NCBI GenBank assembly: GCA_964526785.1
Contig: CAZGMJ010000099.1
Coordinates: forward strand, 1 to 13,907
DNA from: CAZGMJ01 sp964526785
GTDB taxonomy: Bacteria > Planctomycetota > Phycisphaerae > Sedimentisphaerales > Anaerobacaceae
Length of the DNA: 13,907 nt
Direction: 5' to 3'
The stretch's first letter is position 1, and each line of letters opens with the position of its first letter. The position numbers and the translations under genes are program-made. This document shows positions 1 through 7,189 of this stretch, one piece after another. A model generated the notes under the pieces. The model searched no databases. It was not told the origin of the DNA and saw only the letters and a list, made by a program, of their open reading frames with translations.

Positions 1-98
1 ATGACCAGCACACGTATGCCGAAAAGGAGGACCTCAGCCTGTTATTGCCGCCCAACAAACGCAACCGACCGTACCGCACCGTCGTCCGCTCCTACTGA
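1..98 (+). CDS. 3' end of an upstream gene, cut by the window edge
   Basis: The frame that ends at the TGA at 96-98 is open back to the window start and encodes about 31 residues with a basic, Pro/Arg-rich tail ending VVRSY. Most of its codons end in G or C, as in the confirmed genes here, whereas the competing frame that starts with ATG at position 1 has a much poorer third-position bias. I therefore read it as the C-terminus of a gene that began before the window. Too little is visible to name the product. It would lie about 105 bp upstream of the threonine aldolase on the same strand. Confidence 0.4.
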   Translation, partial: DQHTYAEKEDLSLLLPPNKRNRPYRTVVRSY

Positions 99-115
99 GT
101 CAAAGGCTTCTTTCA

Positions 116-144
116 TTGACCGGTCCGGCCCCGCCCGTTATCGT
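116..144 (+). promoter_or_regulatory. candidate sigma-70 promoter for the threonine aldolase gene
   Basis: TTGACC at 116-121 and TATCGT at 139-144 are separated by 17 bp, which fits a housekeeping promoter with a good -35 and a weak -10 element. Transcription would start near 151 and leave a leader of about 50 nt before the chosen start codon at 204. The -35 overlaps the 8-bp palindrome GACCGGTC at 118-125. This is pattern recognition only. Confidence 0.35.
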
Positions 145-192
145 CTCTCTGTAAGAAGCAGTTGATGCAGAACCCGACTATCGGAGCAACTC

Positions 193-196
193 GGAG
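193..196 (+). promoter_or_regulatory. ribosome binding site that decides the ltaE start
   Basis: GGAG at 193-196 lies 7 nt before the ATG at 204 but only 1 nt before the ATG at 198. It therefore supports the 204 start over the ATG at 198 and over the further upstream TTG/ATG at 162/165. The resulting N-terminus, MNAIDLRSDT, is also the usual beginning of the family. Confidence 0.6.
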
Positions 197-203
197 AATG
201 CAC

Positions 204-1244
204 ATGAACGCAATCGATCTGCGAAGCGATACCGTTACACTCCCCAGTCCCGCCATGCGCCGGGCCGTCTTCGAAGCCGAACTGGGCGACGATGTCTTCG
301 GTGAGGATCCTACGGTCAACGCCATCGAGAAAACGGCTGCTGAGACAATGGGCAAGCAGGCCGCCCTGCTGGTCGCCAGCGGAACCATGGGTAATCTGGC
401 ATCCGTCCTGACGCATTGCGGCCGAGGCGACGAAGTTATCCTCGGCGATCAGTCACATACGTTCTTCTATGAAGCCGGCGGCATCGCAGCCCTCGGCGGC
501 ATTCATCCCAGAACGCTGCCGAATCAGCCCGACGGCACCATCGACCTCGAACGCATCGAAGCCGCCATCCGACCGCACGACGTCCACTTCCCGCCCACCC
601 GGCTGATCTGTCTGGAGAACACGCACAATCGCTGTGGCGGAGTCGTCCTGACCCCCGAGTACACCGACGCCGTCCGCCGCCTCGCCGACAAACACGATCT
701 CGCCGTCCATCTCGACGGCGCCCGCATCTTCAATGCCGCCGTCGCTCTGGATCTGGACGTCCGACAACTTACTGCCGGCGTCGATTCGCTCAGTTTCTGC
801 CTCTCCAAAGGCCTGGCCGCTCCCGTCGGTTCGGTCATCTGCGGATCGCACGAGTTCATCGATAAAGCCCGTCATATTCGCAAGATGCTCGGAGGCGGCA
901 TGCGACAGGCGGGAATCCTCGCCGCCGCAGGTATCGTCGCCCTCAACGACATGACCCGGCAAATCGAACAAGACCATGCCAATGCCCGCCGACTGGCCGA
1001 AGGCATCGCCGCTGTCGACGGCCTGCACATCGACCCGCAGGCCGTGCAAACCAATCTCGTCTATTTCGAACTGGCCGATGAACGTAGTGACGCTCAGACC
1101 CTCGCCGATAAGCTCGAAGCCCTTGGCGTCCGCGTGCTCGCTTCCGGCCGCAGGGAATTGCGCGCCGTTACCCATTACGGCGTTACACCCGGAGATATCG
1201 ATGCTGCCCTTGACGTAATGAGAACGGCCGTGAAAGACCTGTAA
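204..1244 (+). CDS. ltaE: low-specificity L-threonine aldolase (PLP-dependent)
   Basis: The product is a cytoplasmic PLP enzyme that cleaves L-threonine or L-allo-threonine to glycine and acetaldehyde, and often other beta-hydroxy amino acids. Its 346 residues match the usual 330-350. Fold-type I landmarks are visible in order: the N-terminal DLRSDTVT motif (residues 5-12), VFGEDPTVN (31-39), the cofactor loop ASGTMGN (58-64), DQSHTFFYE with His85 (82-90), LENTHN (137-142), HLDGAR with Asp171 and Arg174 (169-174), and the Schiff-base lysine Lys202 in SFCLSKG. The start is set by the GGAG ribosome binding site; earlier in-frame ATG/TTG codons would add a 14-residue tail foreign to the family. 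The beta-helix gene follows after 40 bp, so the two may share a transcript. Nothing looks damaged. Substrate stereopreference cannot be told from the sequence. Confidence 0.93.
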   Translation: MNAIDLRSDTVTLPSPAMRRAVFEAELGDDVFGEDPTVNAIEKTAAETMGKQAALLVASGTMGNLASVLTHCGRGDEVILGDQSHTFFYEAGGIAALGGIHPRTLPNQPDGTIDLERIEAAIRPHDVHFPPTRLICLENTHNRCGGVVLTPEYTDAVRRLADKHDLAVHLDGARIFNAAVALDLDVRQLTAGVDSLSFCLSKGLAAPVGSVICGSHEFIDKARHIRKMLGGGMRQAGILAAAGIVALNDMTRQIEQDHANARRLAEGIAAVDGLHIDPQAVQTNLVYFELADERSDAQTLADKLEALGVRVLASGRRELRAVTHYGVTPGDIDAALDVMRTAVKDL

Positions 1245-1284
1245 GAAACATGATCCCGAACATACGTGATCGAAAGGACCTGCC

Positions 1285-2499
1285 ATGAAACGATTCGCCC
1301 TGATCCTCGCTCCTGTAGCACTCGTTGCCGCAACCATTCTTGCCGTCGCTATACCCGCCAACTCGCAACCCCCGGCGAAACTCCGCCTCCCGGGCGCCCG
1401 ACCGACCGTTGACGCAGGACAATACCCGTCCCTCCAGGCGGCGCTGGACGCCCTCGGCGACCGGGGCGGTAGCGTCCGAATCCCGGCAGGTACATTCGAA
1501 ATCGATCAGCCGCTGATCCTGCGCACCGGCGACGCATGCATCGAAGGAGCGGGAACCGCCACGCACATCAGGAATACCAACACCGACGGCAAGCCCGCCC
1601 TGATCCTTCAACACCCCAGCGCCGAGGATAACCGCCGGGCCGAACTCTGGCGCGTCCGTATCGCCAACCTTCGCATCACCGGCAATGAAAACAGCGGTCA
1701 TGGCATCGACGCCAGACGCATCAACGAGATCTTCATCGATGGTGTCACCGTCAGTTACCACGGCAAAGACGGCATCCGCCTGTATTACTGCTACGAAGAC
1801 CCGCGCATATGCGATTCGCTCATCACGTACAATAAGCAAACCGGCGTAAACCTCATCGGCTGTCACGACATCGTCGTCTCCGCCAACCAGTTCGAGGAGA
1901 ACGACGACGCCCTGCGATGCTTCGACGGCTTCAATCTCTGCATGACGGGCAACAACCTCGACGACCATCTCGGCAACGGCGTCGTCATCGAGAACACCTA
2001 TGGCTCGGTCGTCTCGGGCAACATGATCGAGGAATGCAACAAAACCGCCATCGTGCTGGACCGGGACTGCTACGGAATCACCCTCAGCGCCAACGTCATC
2101 GCGCATAATACCACCGGCGGCGTCGACCTGCGCGATGCGCATGGCTGCGCCGTCAGCGCCAACACCTTTACCATCCTGGGCAAAGACGCCCTGCGAATCG
2201 GCGCCGACAGCGGACGAATCACCGTTACCGGCAACAACTTCTCCGACAGCTACATCGGCGACGGAAAACTCAAACGCGGCCCGGCCGATCGGGCCGCAGC
2301 AGGGATAGTACTCGAAGGAACCGATAACATAGCCCTCGTGGGCAATTGCTTCGCGGGCCTCAAGCCCAAAGCCATCACCCTTGAAGGCGATCCCAGCCGC
2401 CGCATCCTGCTCAGCGAGAACGTCTTTGTCGACACGGAAACGGAAACTGGCAAGCTGGCGAACTCAGTGATTACAGGCAACATCGAGACAACAGAATAG
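1285..2499 (+). CDS. secreted right-handed parallel beta-helix repeat protein
   Basis: This 404-residue protein begins with a Sec-type signal sequence (MKRF, then a hydrophobic core at residues 5-24, probable cleavage near 26-28), so it is exported. Residues 40-90 have the motif typical of the start of pectate-lyase-like helices: a YPSLQAALDAL strand-helix, then GGSVRIPAGTFEI. From about residue 120 the chain is a ladder of short turns with Asn at 201, 223, 246, 270, 293, 317, 354 and 379, mostly 22-25 residues apart, which is the rung length of a right-handed beta-helix (Beta_helix / NosD-like families). Such folds serve in polysaccharide lyases, hydrolases and surface adhesins. I cannot identify catalytic residues, so I name only the fold. 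The ATG follows AAAGGA at 1272-1277 with good spacing. It is probably cotranscribed with ltaE, though the two have no evident functional link. Confidence 0.85.
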   Translation: MKRFALILAPVALVAATILAVAIPANSQPPAKLRLPGARPTVDAGQYPSLQAALDALGDRGGSVRIPAGTFEIDQPLILRTGDACIEGAGTATHIRNTNTDGKPALILQHPSAEDNRRAELWRVRIANLRITGNENSGHGIDARRINEIFIDGVTVSYHGKDGIRLYYCYEDPRICDSLITYNKQTGVNLIGCHDIVVSANQFEENDDALRCFDGFNLCMTGNNLDDHLGNGVVIENTYGSVVSGNMIEECNKTAIVLDRDCYGITLSANVIAHNTTGGVDLRDAHGCAVSANTFTILGKDALRIGADSGRITVTGNNFSDSYIGDGKLKRGPADRAAAGIVLEGTDNIALVGNCFAGLKPKAITLEGDPSRRILLSENVFVDTETETGKLANSVITGNIETTE

Positions 2500-2884
2500 A
2501 TACGCCCGATAGACCGTCTGGCGAAGCCGGAAAACGCCGCTGTGCGTGCAGCAGATTGCGCCGTTTCAGCGCAAAAAAATCCCAGCCGCAGGCGCAGAAA
2601 TCTTTTTTCACGGCTAAGAATCGCCCGCGAAAGAGCTTACGATTTGTGAGGAAAAAGCTCTCAAGAATTCAAGGCCTCGCAACCGATTCCATACATGACA
2701 AGTGAAAAAGAGTGGCTCTAATTCAATGACCAATCCGGCCATATTGGTCTGCATCTTGCAGTGCCCAACTTTGATTTCTGCAAACATGTCTGAGCGTATT
2801 CGCGGCACTGTCGGGACAGGCTAACAAGCGAAAAGGAAAGAGCCACAAAGAGCAACGGGAGAGCCGTTCGCGGCTCTCCCATTC
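2500..2884. other. convergent intergenic region with several inverted repeats, no convincing gene
   Basis: This stretch between the beta-helix gene and nagA, which converge on it, is more A/T-rich than its surroundings. Inverted repeats include TTGCGC/GCGCAA at 2556-2561/2569-2574 followed by an A-run, AGAGCTT/AAGCTCT at 2632-2638/2655-2661, GACCAAT/ATTGGTC at 2728-2734/2743-2749, CTGCA/TGCAG at 2749-2753/2757-2761, and the strong hairpin at 2857-2880. Only the last is clearly longer than chance would give. A run of six T at 2603-2608 could help end transcription of the beta-helix gene. The longest plausible small frame (2726-2824, + strand, 32 codons) has no ribosome binding site. Confidence 0.5.
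2857..2880. terminator. 10-bp perfect hairpin downstream of nagA, probable terminator
   Basis: GGGAGAGCCG at 2857-2866 and CGGCTCTCCC at 2871-2880 form a perfect 10-bp stem around the tetranucleotide TTCG. It begins 4 nt past the nagA stop codon (2885-2887, minus strand). On the minus strand the stem is followed by T-rich but interrupted sequence, and on the plus strand by ATTCTCATTTT. It could serve both converging transcription units. The lack of a clean U-tract leaves open a role as a 3'-stabilising structure. Confidence 0.65.
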
Positions 2885-4042
2885 TCATTTTCGATACACC
2901 ACCCGGCCGTCCACAATCGTCGTATGCACCGAGCCGTCTGCGTCCAGCAGCACCAGATCGGCATCCATACCGGCCGCGATGGCGCCCTTGCTGCCGCCGA
3001 GACCGAGCACCCCGGCCGGATTGGAACTGACGCACGCAACGGCATCTTCGAACGAACAGTCGGTATACGCGACAAATCGCCCGACCAGTTCGCTCAGACC
3101 GACCGCCGTGCCGATCAGCGTGCCGTCCTTGTACCGGGCCGAACCGCCCTTCGACTCGTACGGCACGCCGTTGTACGTGTAGCCGCCGTCGGGCAGGCCC
3201 AGTGCCTGTATGCCGTCGGTGATGATGTCAATCCGCTCGGGCCCGAGAAGATCGCACGTCATCTTCACCACCGCCGGATGCACGTGCACGCCGTCGCTGA
3301 TAAGCTGCACCGTCACGGTTTCGGAATTGAAGATCGCCGTCAGCGGACCGGGCGCCCGATGGTGAATGCCGGGCATGGCGTTGAACAGGTGCGTTACATG
3401 GTCGATACCCGCGTCGAATCCCGCGAGGGTCTGCTCGTACGTCGCCATGGTATGGCCGAGGGCCGCAACGACGCCCGCGTCCACAAGCCGTCCGACCAAT
3501 GGCAGACTGCCGTCCAGTTCCGGGGCGATCGTCATCATGCGCAGATGTCCCGCGCATGCATCCAGTATGGCGTTCAGAACGTCCGGCGAAGGATCGCAGA
3601 TACAGTCGGGCTGAATCATCCCCCGCTTGCCGCCGGAGATGAAAGGCCCCTCCAGATGAATGCCGAGCAACCGAGCACCGCCGAGGTCTTTGCCGACGTG
3701 CTCGGCGGCTACCTGCAGGTGACGGTTATCCTGTCCGGGTTTGAACACCGTGGTGGCGAGAAATCCGGTCACGCCGAACCGCGCACAGATCCGGGCAACG
3801 TCGCGCAACGCCTCGCCTGTGGCATCGAGCACATCGGCGCCGCCGGCGCCCTGAATGTGGACGTCGATAAAGCCCGGCGCAAGCAGGCGGCCGCCGGCCT
3901 CGATCACGGTGTCGCAGGCGGGCTTCTGCGCCGATGCGGCGACGGCGGCAATCCTGCCGCCTTCGAGAAGGACATCCTGCGACGGCGCATCAGACGGTGC
4001 GCCGCATACTCGACAGTCTGTGATCAACGTTGTATCGGGCAT
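2885..4042 (-). CDS. nagA: N-acetylglucosamine-6-phosphate deacetylase
   Basis: This cytoplasmic amidohydrolase converts GlcNAc-6-phosphate to glucosamine-6-phosphate and acetate, in amino-sugar catabolism and cell-wall recycling. Its 385 residues match the family. Visible motifs are APGFIDVHIQG (55-65), GIHLEGPF with metal ligand Glu131 (127-134), ALGHT with His197, HVTHLFNAM with His218 (215-223), the substrate-side DGVHVHP (250-256), and the catalytic Asp276 in ITDG. The first metal motif reads His-x-Gln (His62, Gln64) rather than the His-x-His of two-metal enzymes or the Gln-x-Asn of E. coli. The frame stays open upstream to 4258, but the family-like N-terminus begins at the ATG at 4040-4042. 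The ribosome binding site is weak (AAGG only 2 nt away, GGA 9 nt away). A candidate promoter at 4092-4120 suggests transcription separate from the TonB cluster. Confidence 0.93.
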   Translation of the reverse strand: MPDTTLITDCRVCGAPSDAPSQDVLLEGGRIAAVAASAQKPACDTVIEAGGRLLAPGFIDVHIQGAGGADVLDATGEALRDVARICARFGVTGFLATTVFKPGQDNRHLQVAAEHVGKDLGGARLLGIHLEGPFISGGKRGMIQPDCICDPSPDVLNAILDACAGHLRMMTIAPELDGSLPLVGRLVDAGVVAALGHTMATYEQTLAGFDAGIDHVTHLFNAMPGIHHRAPGPLTAIFNSETVTVQLISDGVHVHPAVVKMTCDLLGPERIDIITDGIQALGLPDGGYTYNGVPYESKGGSARYKDGTLIGTAVGLSELVGRFVAYTDCSFEDAVACVSSNPAGVLGLGGSKGAIAAGMDADLVLLDADGSVHTTIVDGRVVYRK

Positions 4043-4091
4043 AACCTTGTATCCGAATAGAAATCCAAAAACATGACGCGTACCGCCCGCC

Positions 4092-4120
4092 ACAGTAACA
4101 CAATGGGCCGTGACACGCAA
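4092..4120 (-). promoter_or_regulatory. candidate sigma-70 promoter for nagA
   Basis: On the minus strand TTGCGT (4120-4115) and TACTGT (4097-4092) are exactly 17 bp apart. Transcription would start near 4085, giving a leader of about 40 nt before the nagA ATG at 4042. It lies wholly inside the 133-bp gap after the TPR gene, consistent with an independent nagA transcript. Read-through from the TonB cluster is not excluded, since I see only a 4-bp CCGG/TTCG/CCGG stem after the TPR stop. Confidence 0.4.
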
Positions 4121-4175
4121 ATGGTGTGCGGTCCGTTCATCGGCATGGATGTCTCCGGCGAACCGGTGCTGTGCG

Positions 4176-5450
4176 TCATTCGTCGGCCGGCACACTCTGG
4201 CCGCTTTCGGCCGTCGATGCTTCGACGAAGCGATCGAGCAGCCGCTGGATATCGGCATCGTCCGGATGCTCGATCAGTGCAGCTTCGATCGCGGCCCGCA
4301 ATCGGGACATCTGCTCTGCTCGCATCAGAGACAGTATGTGATTGTAGAAGACCAACGGCTGGTTCTCGCCGAGGTCGATGGCCTTGTGGAAATACTCGGC
4401 GGCTGCGGCATAGCGCTCGGCCTTCATTTGCAGATTGCCCAGCGCCAGCACGGCCCGGACATTATCGCCGGTCTTGCGAATGGCCGCCTGGTAGTGGTCC
4501 CGGGCCTTTTCGGTATCGTCCAGTTCGACGGCGATGTGGCCGAGGTAGAGTTCGGCAGCGGAGCTGTTCGGGTCGATTTGGGCCATCTTCGAGAAGGCGT
4601 CCTGTGCGGAGTTCCACTCCTGATTCTGGAAGTAGGCAATGCCCAGACGATAGTAGTCATCGGCCGCGGGCTGTTCGGCCGAGGCAATCAGTCTGGCGTA
4701 GCAGGCAGCGGCTTCGTGCGGCATGTCCTCGGCCAGGTACAAATCCGCGAGCAGACGGTCCGCCTGCTCGCCAAGGCTCTTGTCCACGCGCCGGGCAAAC
4801 TCCAGTGCGAGTATGGCCCGGCGGGTTCGGCCCTGTGCCATCAGGACGTTTGCCATCGCCAGCCTGTACTCGGCCCGATGGGGCGCGGCGGTCAGCAACT
4901 GCTGATAGACTTCGGTCAGCGCGTTCCAGTCCTGCTGCTGGTTCAGCACATAGGCCAGCAACTCGAGTGCTTCGGTGTCTGCGGGGTGTCGCTGCAGGTG
5001 GTCGAGCAGCACCGAGCGGCCCTGCAGCCAGCGCTGCATCTCGACCATGCATTGGGCGATCCAGATGCCGTATTGCCGGTCGGGGTCGATGGAAGCCGCC
5101 CGGGCGAAGGCGGCGACAGCCTGCTCGAACTGTCTGCTGTTGTAGCGAGCCTGGCCGAGGAACCGCCAGAGGTCGGCGGTGGCGGATTCGGGCTCGATAT
5201 CGGCCGCGGCTTCGTACGCTCCGGCCGCCTCGGCCCAGCGCTCGAGCCGCATATAGCTGTGCCCGAGATTCATGTACAGGGCGAAGCTCGGTTCGTCGGC
5301 GACAGCCTGCCTATATTGGGCGGCCGCCTGCTCAAAGTCGCCCTGCTCGAAGGCTTCGCTCCCCAGTCGGGCATGGTTCTGGGCAACGGCCGCCGCCGGC
5401 AGCCAAACCGCCAGAATCAGGCACACTGCGATGTACTTTGGATGAAGCAT
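4176..5450 (-). CDS. exported TPR protein of the TonB2/TtpC-type cluster
   Basis: The 424-residue product has a signal peptide (hydrophobic residues 7-22, cleavage near AVA-Q at 23/24) followed by tetratricopeptide repeats through most of its length. The clearest are at about 25-87 (two units), 94-125, 264-295, 298-328 and 332-363, with the usual G-Y/A-A-P spacing. It is therefore a periplasmic or surface helical scaffold for protein contacts. Its ATG is 8 nt past the tonB stop, so translation is probably coupled. The frame is open upstream to 5501, but that would put charged residues before the signal peptide. A TPR protein as last gene after TonB is the usual arrangement in TonB2-type clusters of marine gammaproteobacteria, where it is thought to support energy transduction. 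No enzymatic domain is seen. The last 20 residues are acidic and probably disordered. Confidence 0.85.
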   Translation of the reverse strand: MLHPKYIAVCLILAVWLPAAAVAQNHARLGSEAFEQGDFEQAAAQYRQAVADEPSFALYMNLGHSYMRLERWAEAAGAYEAAADIEPESATADLWRFLGQARYNSRQFEQAVAAFARAASIDPDRQYGIWIAQCMVEMQRWLQGRSVLLDHLQRHPADTEALELLAYVLNQQQDWNALTEVYQQLLTAAPHRAEYRLAMANVLMAQGRTRRAILALEFARRVDKSLGEQADRLLADLYLAEDMPHEAAACYARLIASAEQPAADDYYRLGIAYFQNQEWNSAQDAFSKMAQIDPNSSAAELYLGHIAVELDDTEKARDHYQAAIRKTGDNVRAVLALGNLQMKAERYAAAAEYFHKAIDLGENQPLVFYNHILSLMRAEQMSRLRAAIEAALIEHPDDADIQRLLDRFVEASTAESGQSVPADE

Positions 5451-5458
5451 CGGCAATA

Positions 5459-6175
5459 TCAATCTCGAAGTTGGAAATTCACCTTCTGAAAGCACCAGCA
5501 CGCAACGGGGTTGCCCGCCTGGATCGCGGGCCGGAACCGCCAGTTGCGGACGGTCCTGACGGCCTCTTCGCCCAGGCGCTGGTCGCCTTCGATATCATGG
5601 ATATTGACCTGCTCGACCTCGCCTTCGGCGGTGACCACGAAGCGGAGCGTCACCACGGCCTCGGCCCGGGCGCGTCTGGCCCACTGCGGATAGCGCGGCG
5701 GGGCTCCGGAGATTCTCACGGGTATCTCATCGACTTCCAGGACGGACAACTGCTCGGGGGCCTCACCGGTCGGCGGCGCCTGAGCGCGCAGCAGATCGGA
5801 CTGGGCGGGCATCGATACGGATATTCCGCGGGGGGCCGGGGCGATATCGAAGAACCGACTGGACAGCCGCGGTTCGAGAGACACGGCCATGTCCCGGACG
5901 GGTTCGGCGGCAACCACGGGCAACTGCTCGGGCCGCCTGGGCCTCTGTTGACGGGGCCGCTGCGTCTGTGTCTCGGGCCGGCGCATATCCGGCAGATCGA
6001 CGGCGTACAATCGCGGCTGATCGGCAGGGACAATCGGCAGGGCCGGCTCGCTTCGCGCCACGGCCAGTACGTAGAACAGCAGCGTGTTGGCCGTCACCGC
6101 CGCCACAATGAGCAACAAGCGGACGGTCGGCGAAGGACCGATTTTCGAACGAATTATCGTCGTTTTGCGTTTCAT
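5459..6175 (-). CDS. tonB: energy transducer TonB
   Basis: TonB couples the proton-motive force harvested by ExbB/ExbD to outer-membrane receptors. This 238-residue protein has a short cytoplasmic N-terminus, one membrane anchor (about 19-40), a Pro/Arg/Gln-rich periplasmic linker (about 50-140, with runs such as RPRQQRPRRPE) and a C-terminal TonB domain (about 157-236). That domain contains the RYPQWARRARAE strand-helix, VTLRFVVTAEGEVEQV and the family motif NWRFRPA (211-217). The chosen ATG at 6173-6175 is 7 nt after the exbD stop; the frame is open to 6241, but the extra residues overlap exbD and fit no family feature. Two cysteines (226 and 228, in a CWC) lie in the final beta-strand. The linker is rich in Arg rather than the Pro-Lys/Pro-Glu repeats of E. 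coli TonB. Confidence 0.9.
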   Translation of the reverse strand: MKRKTTIIRSKIGPSPTVRLLLIVAAVTANTLLFYVLAVARSEPALPIVPADQPRLYAVDLPDMRRPETQTQRPRQQRPRRPEQLPVVAAEPVRDMAVSLEPRLSSRFFDIAPAPRGISVSMPAQSDLLRAQAPPTGEAPEQLSVLEVDEIPVRISGAPPRYPQWARRARAEAVVTLRFVVTAEGEVEQVNIHDIEGDQRLGEEAVRTVRNWRFRPAIQAGNPVACWCFQKVNFQLRD

Positions 6176-6182
6176 TGCAGGC

Positions 6183-6596
6183 TCACTGCTCTTTCGTCGC
6201 GGCGATGGCGATCTGATCGACGCCGGCAGCCTTGACCTCATCCATAACGCGGACGATCCGGTCCAGCGGGACTGCTCTGTCGCCCACGATTACGGCCGCC
6301 AGGTTCGGTCGGTTGCGAAGCTTTTTCTGCAACAGCGGCCGGATGGACAATAATCCGGCGCGCTGTCCATCTACGGTTATCTGTCCGCCGGCGTCTATGG
6401 CGACGGACACACTTTCCCTGGGCAATTCGTCCGAGAGGCTCGACTGCGGCCGCTCAATGCTCAGTCCTGTTTCGGAGACAAAGCTGGTGGTAACGAGAAA
6501 GAAGATCAACAGTATGAAGACCATGTCTATCAGCGGCGTGATCTGTATTTCCGCCTGTGTGGAGAGCGCTCTTTTGGATCGCACAGATCTGAACAT
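6183..6596 (-). CDS. exbD: ExbD/TolR-type biopolymer transport protein
   Basis: ExbD is the small subunit that, inside an ExbB pentamer, forms the proton path powering TonB. The 137 residues are the usual length: a short cytoplasmic segment, one membrane helix (about 21-41) beginning ITPLIDMVFILLIFFLV with the essential proton-carrying Asp24, then a periplasmic domain with the typical VSVAIDAGGQITVDG (63-77) and AAVIVGDRAVPLDRIVRVMDEVKAAGV (100-126) segments. The start is the ATG at 6594-6596 in a TGATG overlap with the exbB stop. A GAGGA at 6602-6606 lies 5 nt upstream. A GTG at 6597-6599 is also in frame and would add one residue. The protein looks intact and functional. Confidence 0.95.
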   Translation of the reverse strand: MFRSVRSKRALSTQAEIQITPLIDMVFILLIFFLVTTSFVSETGLSIERPQSSLSDELPRESVSVAIDAGGQITVDGQRAGLLSIRPLLQKKLRNRPNLAAVIVGDRAVPLDRIVRVMDEVKAAGVDQIAIAATKEQ

Positions 6597-7189
6597 CACA
6601 ATCCTCGCAGAGTGTCGCCGCCGTTTCCGTTATCCATCACCGTTGCAGCCAATTCGCATCCTTCCGGTGCGGCGGTCTGGACGGCATGCGAAAGGACTTC
6701 CACTTCGTTATCAATCACCCGGACGCGGCCGCGGATGACGTGGTGGAAGAACAGCACGGGTACTGCGGTCCACAGGCCCGCCTGCGTGGTCATCAGCGCC
6801 TGGCCGATACCGCGGGCCAGCAGCCGGGGCTGGCTGGTGCCGTGAAACTGAATCACTTCGAAGCTGATGAGCATACCGAGCACCGTACCCAGCAATCCGA
6901 GCAGCGGCAGGATCGCGGCCAGTGCGGCAATCAGCCACAGACTGCGTCGCAGGCGCATCGCCCGGCACTCCATAACGAAGCAAATCGATTCGTATACTCC
7001 GGGGCCCGGCGAGGGCAACCGACCGTCAGGAACCGAGAGCACTTTGGCATTCATACGAAGTACGCTGCTGCGAAGCGAGCCGGCGGTCATCCAGGTGCGG
7101 AGCGTCAGGTACCACGCCAGCAGGGACATCCCGGCAATGACGAACATAACCGGCCCGCCGCGAGCGAACAGTTCGGTCAACGGCGTCAT
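6596..7189 (-). CDS. exbB: short ExbB/TolQ-family proton channel subunit (ExbB2-like)
   Basis: This 197-residue inner-membrane protein has the three-helix MotA/TolQ/ExbB layout: helix 1 at about 13-31, a cytoplasmic stretch, helix 2 at about 84-110 containing PLLGLLGTVLGM, and helix 3 at about 131-150 after the signature LLARGIGQALMTTQAGL (123-139). With ExbD it forms the proton-driven motor for TonB. Its ATG overlaps the stop of the large ExbB-like gene (ATGA, 4 nt) and has a strong AGGAGG at 7199-7204. In Vibrio-type TonB2 systems this short ExbB works next to a large TtpC, and the same order is seen here. The extended C-terminal tail (about 175-197) is Gly/Asn-rich with no known motif. Confidence 0.92.
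   Translation of the reverse strand: MTPLTELFARGGPVMFVIAGMSLLAWYLTLRTWMTAGSLRSSVLRMNAKVLSVPDGRLPSPGPGVYESICFVMECRAMRLRRSLWLIAALAAILPLLGLLGTVLGMLISFEVIQFHGTSQPRLLARGIGQALMTTQAGLWTAVPVLFFHHVIRGRVRVIDNEVEVLSHAVQTAAPEGCELAATVMDNGNGGDTLRGL

Noticed and set aside
1..165. ATG-started frame from position 1 ending at the TGA at 163-165
   Set aside because: Its third-position G/C bias is poor compared with the frame ending at 98, and it would run through the candidate ltaE promoter.
2726..2824. 32-codon small frame on the + strand in the convergent spacer
   Set aside because: No ribosome binding site, no signal or membrane pattern, and it contains the palindrome at 2728-2749, which explains part of its sequence.
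2924..4060. 378-codon open frame on the + strand, antisense to nagA
   Set aside because: Composition is typical of an antisense shadow (His/Arg/Gly-rich), and NagA with all its active-site motifs occupies the other strand.
4073..6235. 720-codon open frame on the + strand, antisense to the TPR and tonB genes
   Set aside because: It is Arg/Pro/Ser-rich low-complexity translation with no family motif. It exists because the GC-rich antisense of real genes rarely forms stops. The minus-strand genes there have clear signal peptides and domains.
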